The translations under genes were made by a program, and so were the position numbers. This document shows, piece by piece, positions 15,370-21,264 of a stretch of DNA of 21,770 nucleotides; position 1 is the stretch's first letter, and each line of letters starts with the position of its first letter. This DNA is from Collinsella sp. Lineage in GTDB: Bacteria > Actinomycetota > Coriobacteriia > Coriobacteriales > Coriobacteriaceae. Below the pieces are notes generated by a model, which did not search any database, was not told where the DNA came from, and saw only the letters and a list, made by a program, of their open reading frames with translations. The stretch is from assembly GCA_018378775.1 (NCBI GenBank), contig JAGZWV010000041.1, positions 1-21,770 on the forward strand. The letters run 5' to 3'.

Positions 15370-17389
15370 GCGCGGTCTCCTCTTCGATCTGGGTGGAAAG
15401 CTCCAGCCATTCGTCTTCGAGCTTGGGCAGCTCTTGCTTAAGGCCGTTATATTCCCCCAGCGCGGCGTTGAACTTATCCTGATCGGCATAAAGCTCTTCG
15501 CTCGCCATCAATTCCATAAGCTCGTCATAGCGGGCACGCTTTTTGTCCAGCTCTGCCTCGATCTTCTTGAGCTGGTTGCGCACGCCCTTGAGCTTTTTGT
15601 TGAGTGCGGCACGGGCCTGGGCCTCGGCGCGCTTTTGCTCCTTGGTCTTTTTGCCCTCGGCAGGCTTGGAAGCGGTGGCGGGGGTGTCGGGCTGGGCCGC
15701 GGTGACCTTGGCGGACTTGGTCGCGGCCGGTGCACTCTCCCCTGCCGCCTCGGCGGCGGCGCGGGCTGCGAGGTCCTCGCGCTTGTAGAGGTAGTAGTCG
15801 TAGTCGCCGTCATAGACCGTGACCTTGCCGTCGCGGATGTCGATCACGCGGTTGGCCACGGCGCGCACCAGGTGCTCGTCGTGGCTGATTAGCACGATGG
15901 TGCCGGGGAAGTTTTGCAGGGCGTTCTCGAGCATGTCCACCGAGTCGATGTCCAGGTGGTTGGTGGGCTCGTCCAGGCACAGGAGCGCCTCGGGGGCCAC
16001 GAGCATCTTGGCGAGCGCCAGACGCGCCTTTTCGCCGCCGGAGAGGACGCGAACCTGTTTCTCGATGGAATCGTTGTCGCTAAACAGGAAGGCGCCCAGC
16101 AGGCTGCGCTGCTGCGGCACGGTCCACTTGGGCGTGACGGTGTCGATCTCTTGCAGGACTGTGTTGGACTCGGTCATGCCCTCGAGTGCGTGCTGGGCGT
16201 AGTAGGCCACGCCCACGTTGGTGCCCAGTTCGCGGGTGCCGGTGGTGGGTGGCTCCAGGCCGGCGAGGATCTTCATGAGCGTGGACTTGCCGGCGCCGTT
16301 GGGGCCGACGAGCGCCACGTGCTCGCCGCGGTAGAGCTTGAGGTCGATGTCGCTGTAAATGTGCTTATCGCCGTATGACTTGGAGACGCCCTCGAGGCCC
16401 ACGACCATGTCGCCGGAGCGCGGCGGGTCGGGGAACTTAAAGTCGATGTGCTTGTGGCCCTCGGGCAGGATGACGAGCTCCTTTTTGATCTGCTCGATCT
16501 TGCGGATGCGCTCCTGGGCCTGGGCGGCCTTGGTGGGCTTGTAGCGGAACTTGTCGACGAAGACCTGCATGTGGGCGATGTCGCGCTCCTGGGCGGCGCG
16601 CTTGGCGCGCATCTGCTCCAGGTTGTCCTCGCGCTGCTTGAGGTAGCTGCTGTAGTTGCCGGTGTAGGTGGTCACGCGGCGGTTCTCGAGCGCGGCGACG
16701 TGGTCGACGCAGGCGTCCATGAAGGCGCGGTCGTGGCTGACGATGAGGACGGCGCCGTCGTAGTTGGCAATAAAGCCGCGCAGCCACTGGACGCTCTCGA
16801 GGTCCAAGTGGTTGGTGGGCTCGTCCAGAAGCAGCAGGTCGGGGTGGCGCAGGAAGAGCTTGGCGAGCGCGATGCGCATCTGCCAGCCGCCCGAGAACTC
16901 GGAGCACGGGCGCTCAAAGTCGGTGACCTTAAAGCCCAGACCGGATAGGATCTTACGGGCGTTGCTCTCGAGCTCGTAGCCGCCCAGGTGCTCAAAGCGG
17001 TCCTGGACCTGGCCATACTCGTTAAGGAGTGCGTCGACGTCCTTCCCCTGTTCGGAGAGCTCGGTGATCTGGGCCTGCAGCTCGTTGGCGCGCTCGCCCA
17101 TGCGGCGGATTTCCTTGGCAGCGGCCATGACCTCGGCGAGAATGGTGGTGTCCTTTTGCTCCAGGTTGGTTTCCTGCTCTAGGTAGCCCACCTGGCAGTC
17201 CTTGGCGTACTGGACCTGGCCGGCGTCTGGGCTGTCGATGCCCATGATGATTTTGAGCATGGTGGTTTTGCCGGCGCCGTTGGGTCCCACGAGCGCGAAG
17301 CGCTCGCCGGGGTTGATCTGGAAGGACGCGCCGCTAAAGAGGACGCGTGCGCCGAAGCTTTTTTCGATCTTGTCGACCAGGAGGATCAT
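15356..17389 (-). CDS. ABC-F family ATPase (ribosome-associated)
   Basis: 677 residues with two ABC cassettes and no transmembrane segment, as expected for ABC-F translation factors. Cassette 1 has GPNGAGKT (35-42), the signature SGGWQ (166-170) and LLLLDEPTNHLD. Cassette 2 has GPNGAGKST (362-370), LSGGEKARLALA and LLCLDEPTNHLD. The inter-domain linker (about 245-315) is charged and helical, as in the tRNA-interaction linker of the family. A Lys/Ala-rich segment and C-terminal coiled coil (about 545-677) resemble the Uup/YdiF group. The start at 17389 follows AAAGG; a longer form adding 21 residues would begin inside the upstream terminator. First gene of the minus-strand array. Resistance versus housekeeping role cannot be decided from sequence. 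Confidence 0.92.
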   Translation of the reverse strand: MILLVDKIEKSFGARVLFSGASFQINPGERFALVGPNGAGKTTMLKIIMGIDSPDAGQVQYAKDCQVGYLEQETNLEQKDTTILAEVMAAAKEIRRMGERANELQAQITELSEQGKDVDALLNEYGQVQDRFEHLGGYELESNARKILSGLGFKVTDFERPCSEFSGGWQMRIALAKLFLRHPDLLLLDEPTNHLDLESVQWLRGFIANYDGAVLIVSHDRAFMDACVDHVAALENRRVTTYTGNYSSYLKQREDNLEQMRAKRAAQERDIAHMQVFVDKFRYKPTKAAQAQERIRKIEQIKKELVILPEGHKHIDFKFPDPPRSGDMVVGLEGVSKSYGDKHIYSDIDLKLYRGEHVALVGPNGAGKSTLMKILAGLEPPTTGTRELGTNVGVAYYAQHALEGMTESNTVLQEIDTVTPKWTVPQQRSLLGAFLFSDNDSIEKQVRVLSGGEKARLALAKMLVAPEALLCLDEPTNHLDIDSVDMLENALQNFPGTIVLISHDEHLVRAVANRVIDIRDGKVTVYDGDYDYYLYKREDLAARAAAEAAGESAPAATKSAKVTAAQPDTPATASKPAEGKKTKEQKRAEAQARAALNKKLKGVRNQLKKIEAELDKKRARYDELMELMASEELYADQDKFNAALGEYNGLKQELPKLEDEWLELSTQIEEETARELS

Positions 17390-17420
17390 GGTGCCGCCTT
17401 TGACCTTGTGTGCCAATATG

Positions 17421-17449
17421 AAAAAAGGCCCCAACTTGCGTTGGAGCCT
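17421..17449 (-). terminator. Rho-independent terminator downstream of the tRNA-Ala remnant
   Basis: A 10-bp stem (17426-17435 with 17440-17449, one G-U pair, loop of 4) is followed on the minus strand by six T residues. It separates tRNA transcription from the ABC-F gene. It is duplicated at 17826-17854. Confidence 0.85.
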
Positions 17450-17464
17450 CATTCAATGCTCGGG

Positions 17465-17514
17465 TGGAGACGAGGGGGATCGAACCCCTGACCTCTTGAC
17501 TGCCAGTCAAGCGC
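17465..17514 (-). pseudogene. tRNA-Ala(GGC) 3' fragment, copy 1 (5' acceptor and D-arm missing)
   Basis: On the minus strand a perfect anticodon arm (CTTGA/TCAAG, loop CTGGCAG, anticodon GGC), variable loop, T-arm (AGGGG/CCCCT, loop TTCGATC) and 3' acceptor strand CGTCTCC with discriminator A are present. U at position 70 fits the alanine G3-U70 identity pair. The matching 5' acceptor strand and D-loop are absent: upstream of GCGC the sequence turns into unrelated AT-rich DNA. The end is ACC followed by C, so a full CCA is not encoded, unlike the three intact tRNAs here. It is probably non-functional. Confidence 0.8.
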
Positions 17515-17540
17515 ATCGACCGATATGTAAGCTATATAAA

Positions 17541-17585
17541 AGAAAGAATAAAAGAAAGAAGGCCAGACATAGTGCCTGGCCTTCT
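17541..17585 (-). terminator. Rho-independent terminator of the CAU tRNA
   Basis: A perfect 10-bp inverted repeat (17557-17566 with 17576-17585, loop of 9) is followed on the minus strand by a T-rich tract. It lies 8 nt beyond the tRNA 3' end. Confidence 0.85.
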
Positions 17586-17593
17586 GGAAATTC

Positions 17594-17669
17594 TGGTGGG
17601 CCCTCCGGGATTCGAACCCAGAACCCAGGGATTATGAGTCCCCTGCGCTAACCGTTGCGCCAAGAGCCC
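17594..17669 (-). tRNA. tRNA with CAU anticodon (elongator Met or Ile2), CCA encoded
   Basis: A complete cloverleaf on the minus strand: acceptor GGGCTCT/AGGGCCC with a single wobble, D-stem GCGC/GCGC, anticodon stem GGGGA/TCCCT with loop CTCATAA, T-loop TTCGAAT, discriminator A, and CCA encoded. The G1-C72 pair argues against initiator tRNA-fMet. Elongator Met and the lysidine-modified Ile2 tRNA share the CAU gene sequence, and I cannot separate them by eye; the AGGGGACTCATAATCCCT-type anticodon arm leans towards Ile2. Confidence 0.92.
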
Positions 17670-17769
17670 TTGTAGTTAGTGGCTGTGATAGTAATGTCGG
17701 CTATCCATTTGCATTAGTTTTGCACCACGAGGAGAAATACTACCATGCACGCGACGGTCGTTCAACGCA

Positions 17770-17794
17770 CGATCTTGTCGACAAGGAGGATCAT
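17770..17794 (-). pseudogene. Orphan 5' end of the ABC-F gene
   Basis: Minus-strand ATG at 17794 with the same upstream AAAGG region as the real gene, encoding MILLVDKI identically and then diverging to VR and a stop. Only eight ABC-F codons were duplicated, so this is a by-product of the 151-bp duplication and not a gene. Confidence 0.8.
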
Positions 17795-17869
17795 GGTGCC
17801 GCCTTTGACCTTGTGTGCCTATATGAAAAAAGGCCCCAACTTGCGTTGGAGCCTCATTCAATGCTCGGG

Positions 17870-17919
17870 TGGAGACGAGGGGGATCGAACCCCTGACCTC
17901 TTGACTGCCAGTCAAGCGC
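17870..17919 (-). pseudogene. tRNA-Ala(GGC) 3' fragment, copy 2 (5' acceptor and D-arm missing)
   Basis: Identical to the copy 1 fragment from the D-stem 3' strand to the discriminator base. Upstream sequence differs from copy 1 but again provides no GGAGACG-type 5' acceptor strand or D-loop. Neither copy can form a full tRNA, and no intact GGC tRNA-Ala is present in the window. Confidence 0.8.
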
Positions 17920-17920
17920 A

Positions 17921-18047
17921 AACGCTGACCAAAAAAACGGAAGAGAACGTCAGTAAATGAAGCGCGCACGTGAAGCGCGTTCAAAAAACGGCGTCTCGGA
18001 CAACATGGATTCGATTGTGATGTCAGTTTTGATGCCATCTTTGGTGT
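17921..18047. other. Non-coding gap between repeat copy 2 and the tRNA-Val terminator
   Basis: No gene is supported here. The stretch is more AT-rich than the housekeeping array and contains a 9-bp direct repeat TGAAGCGCG (17958-17966 and 17971-17979). A short plus-strand frame ends at 17960 in QTLTKKTEENVSK. This could be the tail of a lost gene, for example from an integrated element, but it is too short to identify. Confidence 0.4.
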
Positions 18048-18085
18048 CAAAAAGAAAAAGGCCAGAGGCTTAACACCTCTGACCT
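18048..18085 (-). terminator. Rho-independent terminator of tRNA-Val
   Basis: A 10-bp stem (18059-18068 with 18076-18085, one wobble pair, loop of 7) is followed on the minus strand by a T-rich run. It lies 10 nt beyond the tRNA-Val 3' end. Confidence 0.85.
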
Positions 18086-18095
18086 GCGCTTTAGA

Positions 18096-18170
18096 TGGTG
18101 GGCGATACAAGATTCGAACTTGTGACCCCATCCGTGTGAAGGATATGCTCTACCCCTGAGCCAATCGCCC
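18096..18170 (-). tRNA. tRNA-Val (anticodon CAC), CCA encoded
   Basis: Complete minus-strand cloverleaf: acceptor GGGCGAT/ATCGCCC, D-stem GCTC/GAGC, anticodon stem TATCC/GGATG with loop TTCACAC (anticodon CAC, reads GUG), T-loop TTCGAAT, discriminator A and encoded CCA. It has its own candidate promoter and terminator. Confidence 0.95.
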
Positions 18171-18190
18171 GTCGCCTTTCGGCAAAAGAG

Positions 18191-18220
18191 ATACTATCAT
18201 AGCCGCGCGTGGTTTACCAA
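18191..18220 (-). promoter_or_regulatory. Candidate sigma-70 promoter for tRNA-Val
   Basis: On the minus strand, TTGGTA (18215-18220) and TAGTAT (18191-18196) are separated by 18 nt and lie about 20 nt ahead of the tRNA 5' end. An overlapping TATGAT is an alternative -10 box. This is a consensus match only. Confidence 0.5.
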
Positions 18221-18308
18221 GTACTTTTTGCCCACGATTTTAAATTAGTGGGCGTTGGCCGCTCTTGCGCAGTCCAAATAAACAGCAAACCAGCAGCTCA
18301 ACGCGCCT

Positions 18309-19097
18309 TTATCGCTTGATCCACGAGGTCTCGGGGCGGCAGATGAGTCGCGCATTGTTGTAGGCCATCTCGAGCGTGAGACAGGTGCGCGCGGCGTAGA
18401 AGCCGTCCTCGCGTTGGATGGTCAGCGCCAGCTCGGGCTTGTCGCCGGTTAGGCACAGCGGCAGAAGCAGTTGAATCCGGCCACCGTAGAACTGCGGCAC
18501 GGCGAGCGTGTAGTTGGCGGCGGCGCGGCGGGCGGCCTCGACGACGGCGCCCTCAAAGGCGCGGCGCAGCAGCAGCGAGTTGCCCTCCCCCATCAGGCTG
18601 GCGGGGATGCGCGTGAGGTTTTCCTCGTCGCCCAGGATGTGGTCGATGTTGGAGCGGATCGGCAGACGGTAGTCAAAGACCAGCTCGGAGGGGTCCTCGG
18701 TAAAGCGCACACGGCACGGCAGGTACTCAAACGAGACCAGCATGGGGTCGCTTTCCTTAAAGAAGCCCTTCAAAAACCAGCGCTGGCGCGCGTCGGGCCT
18801 GGTGTTGGGCTCAAACAGGCCGTAGATGGTCTCGTAGCGGCGCGTGTACAGGCCGGTGTTGAACAGGCAGCGGTCGCCGTCGAACACCAACGGCAGGTTG
18901 GACGGCGCGGTCTGGTTCACGTCGCGTTCGGTCAGAAACACCGCGCGGCTAAACGAGAACGACAGGTAATTCTTAAGGATACGGTTGTTGGGACCCCAGT
19001 CCTCGGGATCGGCGAGGTCTACCAGGCGGTCGTAACAGGGCTCGGGGCAAAACGCAAAGTCGTAGACATTGCTGCACAGGGTGTTGGGGATCTCCAT
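18309..19097 (-). CDS. DUF3825 domain-containing protein
   Basis: 262 residues, covering essentially the whole DUF3825 domain. Recognisable family segments are ILKNYLSFSFSR, FNTGLYTRRYETIYGLFEPN, WFLKGFFKESD, SNIDHILGDEEN, the region VPQFYGGRIQLLLPLCL, and the C-terminal CLTLEMAYNNARLICRPE. The biochemical function is unknown; the domain occurs alone or fused to RNA-binding or NYN-type modules in accessory contexts, which is weak background only. No strong ribosome-binding site is seen upstream of the ATG at 19097 (GGACG at 7-8 nt). It lies just past the tRNA cluster, at the edge of the accessory segment. Confidence 0.82.
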   Translation of the reverse strand: MEIPNTLCSNVYDFAFCPEPCYDRLVDLADPEDWGPNNRILKNYLSFSFSRAVFLTERDVNQTAPSNLPLVFDGDRCLFNTGLYTRRYETIYGLFEPNTRPDARQRWFLKGFFKESDPMLVSFEYLPCRVRFTEDPSELVFDYRLPIRSNIDHILGDEENLTRIPASLMGEGNSLLLRRAFEGAVVEAARRAAANYTLAVPQFYGGRIQLLLPLCLTGDKPELALTIQREDGFYAARTCLTLEMAYNNARLICRPETSWIKR

Positions 19098-19313
19098 GTG
19101 GCGTCCAATCCAATTGATAGCTGGCGGGCGGATGCTTTGATTCTATACGGGCGACACGTCGCCGGTACGCGCAACGCAATTGCATCGAGGTTTTTTGGCG
19201 AGTTAGGCCATCGCCGGCGTGATAAGGTTGGCCCCTCGGTACGGGCGTCGATCGTGCAGCCGTCGACCACCAGCGCTTGGGATACCAAAGGAGCCGCGTC
19301 AGCCAAGGCTGCA
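19098..19313. other. Gap between DUF3825 gene and HepT gene
   Basis: 216 nt with no supported gene. Short frames on both strands overlap the neighbours and lack ribosome-binding sites. A minus-strand TATAGAAT at about 19137-19144 could serve as a -10 box for the DUF3825 gene, but no convincing -35 box accompanies it. Confidence 0.3.
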
Positions 19314-19697
19314 TCAGCTCTGGCGCTGTCTGAAGATACGCAACGCTTTCTCTAGCTCAGGAATATCATCGACGATAACTTTCCATGCAAGGGATCGATC
19401 GACTTCTCGATATCCATGTGCTACGTATCCATGTGCTACGAAATTTCGAAAACCCCCAATATCGTTCCAAGGATACTCCGGAAAAGCCGATTGGATCTCA
19501 TCGGAAAGATGGAGTGCATCCTCGGCGATTCTGTAGACGGGGCTCATGATCGCGTCGTAAGCAAGCTCACCTTCCTCGCTCCGATCGCTAACGAAAGAGT
19601 TTTCCGTGGCATCAAAATAATCGATTCGTCTAGCCAGAGTTTCGCAATCGGAAAGAATGACCCCGATGAGCTCCTCGTTCCGTTTACGCCGCTTCAT
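19314..19697 (-). CDS. hepT: HepT-like HEPN-domain toxin with duplicated active-site segment
   Basis: 127 residues, DUF86/HepT-like. HEPN toxins of this group are RNases with an R-x4-H-x-Y motif, neutralised when the partner MNT nucleotidyltransferase adds AMP units to the tyrosine. Here the motif is RNFVAHGY (R84, H89, Y91), immediately followed by a second VAHGY (H94, Y96) from a perfect 15-bp tandem duplication. The start at 19697 is supported by GAGGTG 7 nt upstream and the 14-nt overlap with the mntA stop, the usual operon arrangement. Whether the extra five residues, inserted before REVD, leave the toxin active cannot be decided from sequence. Confidence 0.85.
   Translation of the reverse strand: MKRRKRNEELIGVILSDCETLARRIDYFDATENSFVSDRSEEGELAYDAIMSPVYRIAEDALHLSDEIQSAFPEYPWNDIGGFRNFVAHGYVAHGYREVDRSLAWKVIVDDIPELEKALRIFRQRQS
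19411..19440. repeat. Perfect 15-bp tandem duplication in hepT
   Basis: TATCCATGTGCTACG occurs twice back to back (19411-19425 and 19426-19440). The unit keeps the frame and doubles the residues VAHGY within the HEPN catalytic motif. Confidence 0.97.
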
Positions 19698-19983
19698 AGA
19701 GACGCACCTCATCCTTTTCAATGCTCTTGCGAAATGCAGGGCGCATATGCTCGGGAGGGTTGGTGACAATCTCAACATCTCGCCCGAGCTCTTCTTCGAG
19801 CTCAAGGGAGAGTTCGTATAGCGTGCCGAACGTCATTGTTTCACCGCAGACAAGACGCAAATCAATATCGCTATCTGGCGTTTGCTCGCCACGGGCGAAG
19901 GAGCCAAATAGGTATGCCTCGCGGACGTCGTAACGAGACAGCACACGAGAAACAGCAGCGGATATGTCGACAAGCGTAATCAT
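19684..19983 (-). CDS. mntA: MntA-like minimal nucleotidyltransferase antitoxin
   Basis: 99 residues. The minimal nucleotidyltransferase core motif GSFARGEQTPDSDIDL fits the G-S-x10-D-x-D pattern (G27, S28, D39, D41), with a further acidic pair in GRDVEIV (D69, E71) as the likely third metal ligand. In MntA/HepT type VII systems this enzyme AMPylates the HEPN toxin. It precedes hepT and overlaps it by 14 nt. The ribosome-binding site is poor (GAGA close to the ATG). It follows a 69-codon frame by 9 nt, which might belong to the same transcript. Confidence 0.87.
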   Translation of the reverse strand: MITLVDISAAVSRVLSRYDVREAYLFGSFARGEQTPDSDIDLRLVCGETMTFGTLYELSLELEEELGRDVEIVTNPPEHMRPAFRKSIEKDEVRLYEAA

Positions 19984-19992
19984 GTCTCAATT

Positions 19993-20202
19993 TTACTTAC
20001 CGATTGAAAGGATGGCAATCGCCATGCGCCCGTTCCACAGGCCGGTGATTAGAGAGGGGCTGTATCCGGTAGTATGCGGCAAAATCTGAAGATGCCATAC
20101 GCGAGGGAGATTGGCAAAGTCTCTAACCGTGGTATTGTTGACAAAAAACGGGTTGTGCTCAGGGATTGCTAATTTTTCCTCGCGCTTCCGAAATATAGGC
20201 AT
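19993..20202 (-). CDS. Hypothetical small protein upstream of mntA (doubtful)
   Basis: 69 residues, not recognised. Basic at the N-terminus (RKREEK), then a neutral region with NNTTVRDFANLPRVWHLQ and a weakly hydrophobic end. It ends 9 nt before mntA, which would suit an operon, but the ribosome-binding site is poor and base composition is lower in GC than the housekeeping genes. It could equally be the non-coding leader of the toxin-antitoxin operon or a remnant of a larger gene. Confidence 0.3.
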   Translation of the reverse strand: MPIFRKREEKLAIPEHNPFFVNNTTVRDFANLPRVWHLQILPHTTGYSPSLITGLWNGRMAIAILSIGK

Positions 20203-20269
20203 TTTGGCAGCGATCTGAGGTGCCTTTGAGCGCCATGCCGATGTCGCCGAGCCAAGAGCAATTGGTTAA

Positions 20270-20298
20270 CGGACAAGCTGGGGCACGCGTTCTAGTAT
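20270..20298 (+). promoter_or_regulatory. Candidate promoter for the RNA/Abi unit
   Basis: CGGACA (20270-20275) and TAGTAT (20293-20298) with a 17-nt spacer would start transcription near 20305, just ahead of the putative structured RNA. Each box matches the consensus at four of six bases, so this is only suggestive. Confidence 0.35.
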
Positions 20299-20304
20299 TT
20301 CAAT

Positions 20305-20388
20305 AGCCAATGCCGAGGGGACACGTTAAGATGAAGCCAGTAAACCCGCCCGGCCCCTGCTTAGCATGCACACTGGCGGGTCTTTTTT
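20305..20388 (+). ncRNA. Putative structured RNA upstream of Abi gene (abiF-RNA-like)
   Basis: About 85 nt between a candidate promoter and a strong terminator, directly ahead of an Abi-family gene on the same strand. ACCCGCC (20344-20350) pairs with GGCGGGT (20375-20381), followed by T7. CCCC in the enclosed loop (20354-20357) can pair with GGGG at 20317-20320, which would form a pseudoknot, and an inner TGC-TTA-GCA stem is possible. Structured RNAs placed before Abi genes (the abiF RNA motif) and RNA antitoxins before toxin genes are known, and a terminator between promoter and gene fits that layout. Assignment to the motif is inference. Confidence 0.45.
20344..20388 (+). terminator. Rho-independent terminator before the Abi gene
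   Basis: A 7-bp GC stem (20344-20350 with 20375-20381) with a 24-nt loop is followed by CTTTTTTT. No plus-strand protein gene ends upstream of it, so it would end a short RNA and attenuate read-through into the Abi gene 19 nt downstream. Confidence 0.75.
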
Positions 20389-20407
20389 TCAAATTCTAGG
20401 AGCCGAG

Positions 20408-20868
20408 ATGAAGTACGAGAAGCCATTCCTCACCTACGACGAGCAGGCGGACCTGCTGATCTCGCGCGGCCTCATGGCAGACCGAGAAGAACTCGTCGGC
20501 AAGCTCGAGCGCGTGGGATAACAGCAGGCACGCTCGGAGTTAGCGCCAAGGTGGCCGAATCCTGGCTCGTGGCGCTCAACACTGTGAGGAACTGCTGTGC
20601 CCACCATAGCCGCCTCTGGAACAAGACGCTCGGCACCAAACCCATGATCCCAAGGGATGACACCGCCTGGCACGAGCCCCACGAGGTCGGCAACCACAAG
20701 ATGTTCGGCACGCTCACTGTACTCAGCTACATGCTCGAAACCATCGCGCCGGCCACCTCATGGAGGTCGCGCCTCCTCGATCTCATGGAAGAGAGGCTGC
20801 CTCGCGAGGAATGGCGAGCCATGGGCTTCGGAGACGGGTTGATTTCCGATCTCAGCCGAACACATTGA
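20408..20868 (+). pseudogene. Abi-family (Abi_2) abortive-infection gene with internal deletion
   Basis: The 37-codon N-terminus (MKYEKPFLTYDEQADLLISR and on to KLERVG) is typical of Abi_2 proteins and has AGGAG 5 nt upstream, but it hits TAA at 20519. In another frame (shifted by +2) the family C-terminus follows at once: GVSAKVAESW, LNTVRNCCAHHSRLWN, then PMIP, a Trp-containing stretch and MGFGDG, ending at 20868. Full proteins of this family are near 300 residues, so roughly half, the central part, is missing and the two ends are out of frame. An intact strong terminator follows. The gene is almost certainly dead as a full-length protein, although the C-terminal part carries the HEPN-like RN-x3-H motif and could be translated from a GTG at 20551. 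Confidence 0.85.
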
Positions 20869-20902
20869 TCGGATAGGCCGTTTCCGTAGCCAGCCGAACC
20901 CC

Positions 20903-20940
20903 CCCCCGAGTCCCCTCCCGGGACTCGGGGGCGGCATTTT
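20903..20940 (+). terminator. Strong rho-independent terminator after the Abi pseudogene
   Basis: A perfect 12-bp stem (20903-20914 with 20920-20931, loop of 5) is followed by GCGGCATTTT. It lies 34 nt beyond the Abi stop codon and ends the plus-strand unit. Confidence 0.85.
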
Positions 20941-21060
20941 CCCAGTTGAAGGAACGGTGGAGATGCTTTTCGATGGGTCCGGTGGCCATGCTCCGCCCTC
21001 CGCCCGGCACCTCTTCCCAGACTCAGCCGGACGGTCGCCCCGCCTATTCCGTTTTCCCCT
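20941..21060. other. Gap without a recognisable gene
   Basis: Part of a roughly 390-nt stretch between the Abi pseudogene and yfbU. Frames on the plus strand here are proline/arginine-rich and lack family motifs, so I read them as chance. The coding-like remnant at 21061-21183 is listed separately. Confidence 0.4.
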
Positions 21061-21183
21061 TCAGGCTAGGACAGCGGGGCATCGCCCCTCTATGCGCGCG
21101 CGCCCTATCAGCCCCGGCGTCAGGTCGAGCTCGCCGAGCGGCACGTCCTCCACGCCGTAGGCCCCCGGCAGCTCCCGGCCGTC
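21061..21183 (-). pseudogene. 3' remnant of an unidentified minus-strand gene
   Basis: The minus-strand frame ending in TGA at 21061 encodes ELPGAYGVEDVPLGELDL and on to RARIEGRCPAVLA, with G or C at nearly every third codon position, unlike the surrounding intergenic DNA. The frame has no start codon and meets a stop near 21250; a neighbouring frame just upstream reads YINEYIKGW, which could be a frameshifted continuation. I do not recognise the family. It probably is the tail of a gene lost when this accessory segment was rearranged. Confidence 0.45.
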
Positions 21184-21234
21184 CCGTGGACACTCCAGCC
21201 CTTGATGTATTCGTTGATGTACTACAGAATTCGT

Positions 21235-21254
21235 CCGATGTCTTCAGACATCGG
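21235..21254. terminator. Short perfect hairpin after yfbU
   Basis: CCGATGTC (21235-21242) pairs perfectly with GACATCGG (21247-21254) around a 4-nt loop, 10 nt beyond the yfbU stop. There is no T-run on the minus strand, so it may be a weak terminator or an mRNA 3'-end stabiliser. Confidence 0.4.
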
Positions 21255-21264
21255 CTGCTCCCTC

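Larger units (their letters stand above)
17365..17515. repeat. 151-bp direct repeat, copy 1
   Basis: Near-identical to 17770-17920 (constant offset 405 bp) with two visible mismatches, at 17379 and 17415 versus 17784 and 17820. It spans the first codons and start region of the ABC-F gene, a terminator, and the 3' part of a tRNA-Ala. Similarity ends abruptly on both sides; on the tRNA side both copies diverge just after the GCGC of the D-stem. Confidence 0.9.
17770..17920. repeat. 151-bp direct repeat, copy 2
   Basis: Second copy of the 17365-17515 segment with two mismatches. It includes a duplicated terminator at 17826-17854, the tRNA-Ala fragment at 17870-17919 and an orphan ABC-F start. 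The 254 bp between the copies carry the CAU tRNA. Confidence 0.9.

Noticed and set aside
17745..17960. Plus-strand small ORF with GDRTPDLLTASQ
   Set aside because: This peptide is the translation of the antisense of a tRNA T-arm and anticodon arm, a well-known annotation artefact.
18223..18250. GCCCAC/GTGGGC inverted repeat downstream of the DUF3825 gene as its terminator
   Set aside because: Six-bp stem with a 12-nt AT-rich loop and, on the minus strand, an A-run instead of a T-run.
18973..19314. Minus-strand ORF covering the gap upstream of the DUF3825 gene
   Set aside because: It overlaps the 5' end of the DUF3825 gene in another frame, shows no motif and has no ribosome-binding site.
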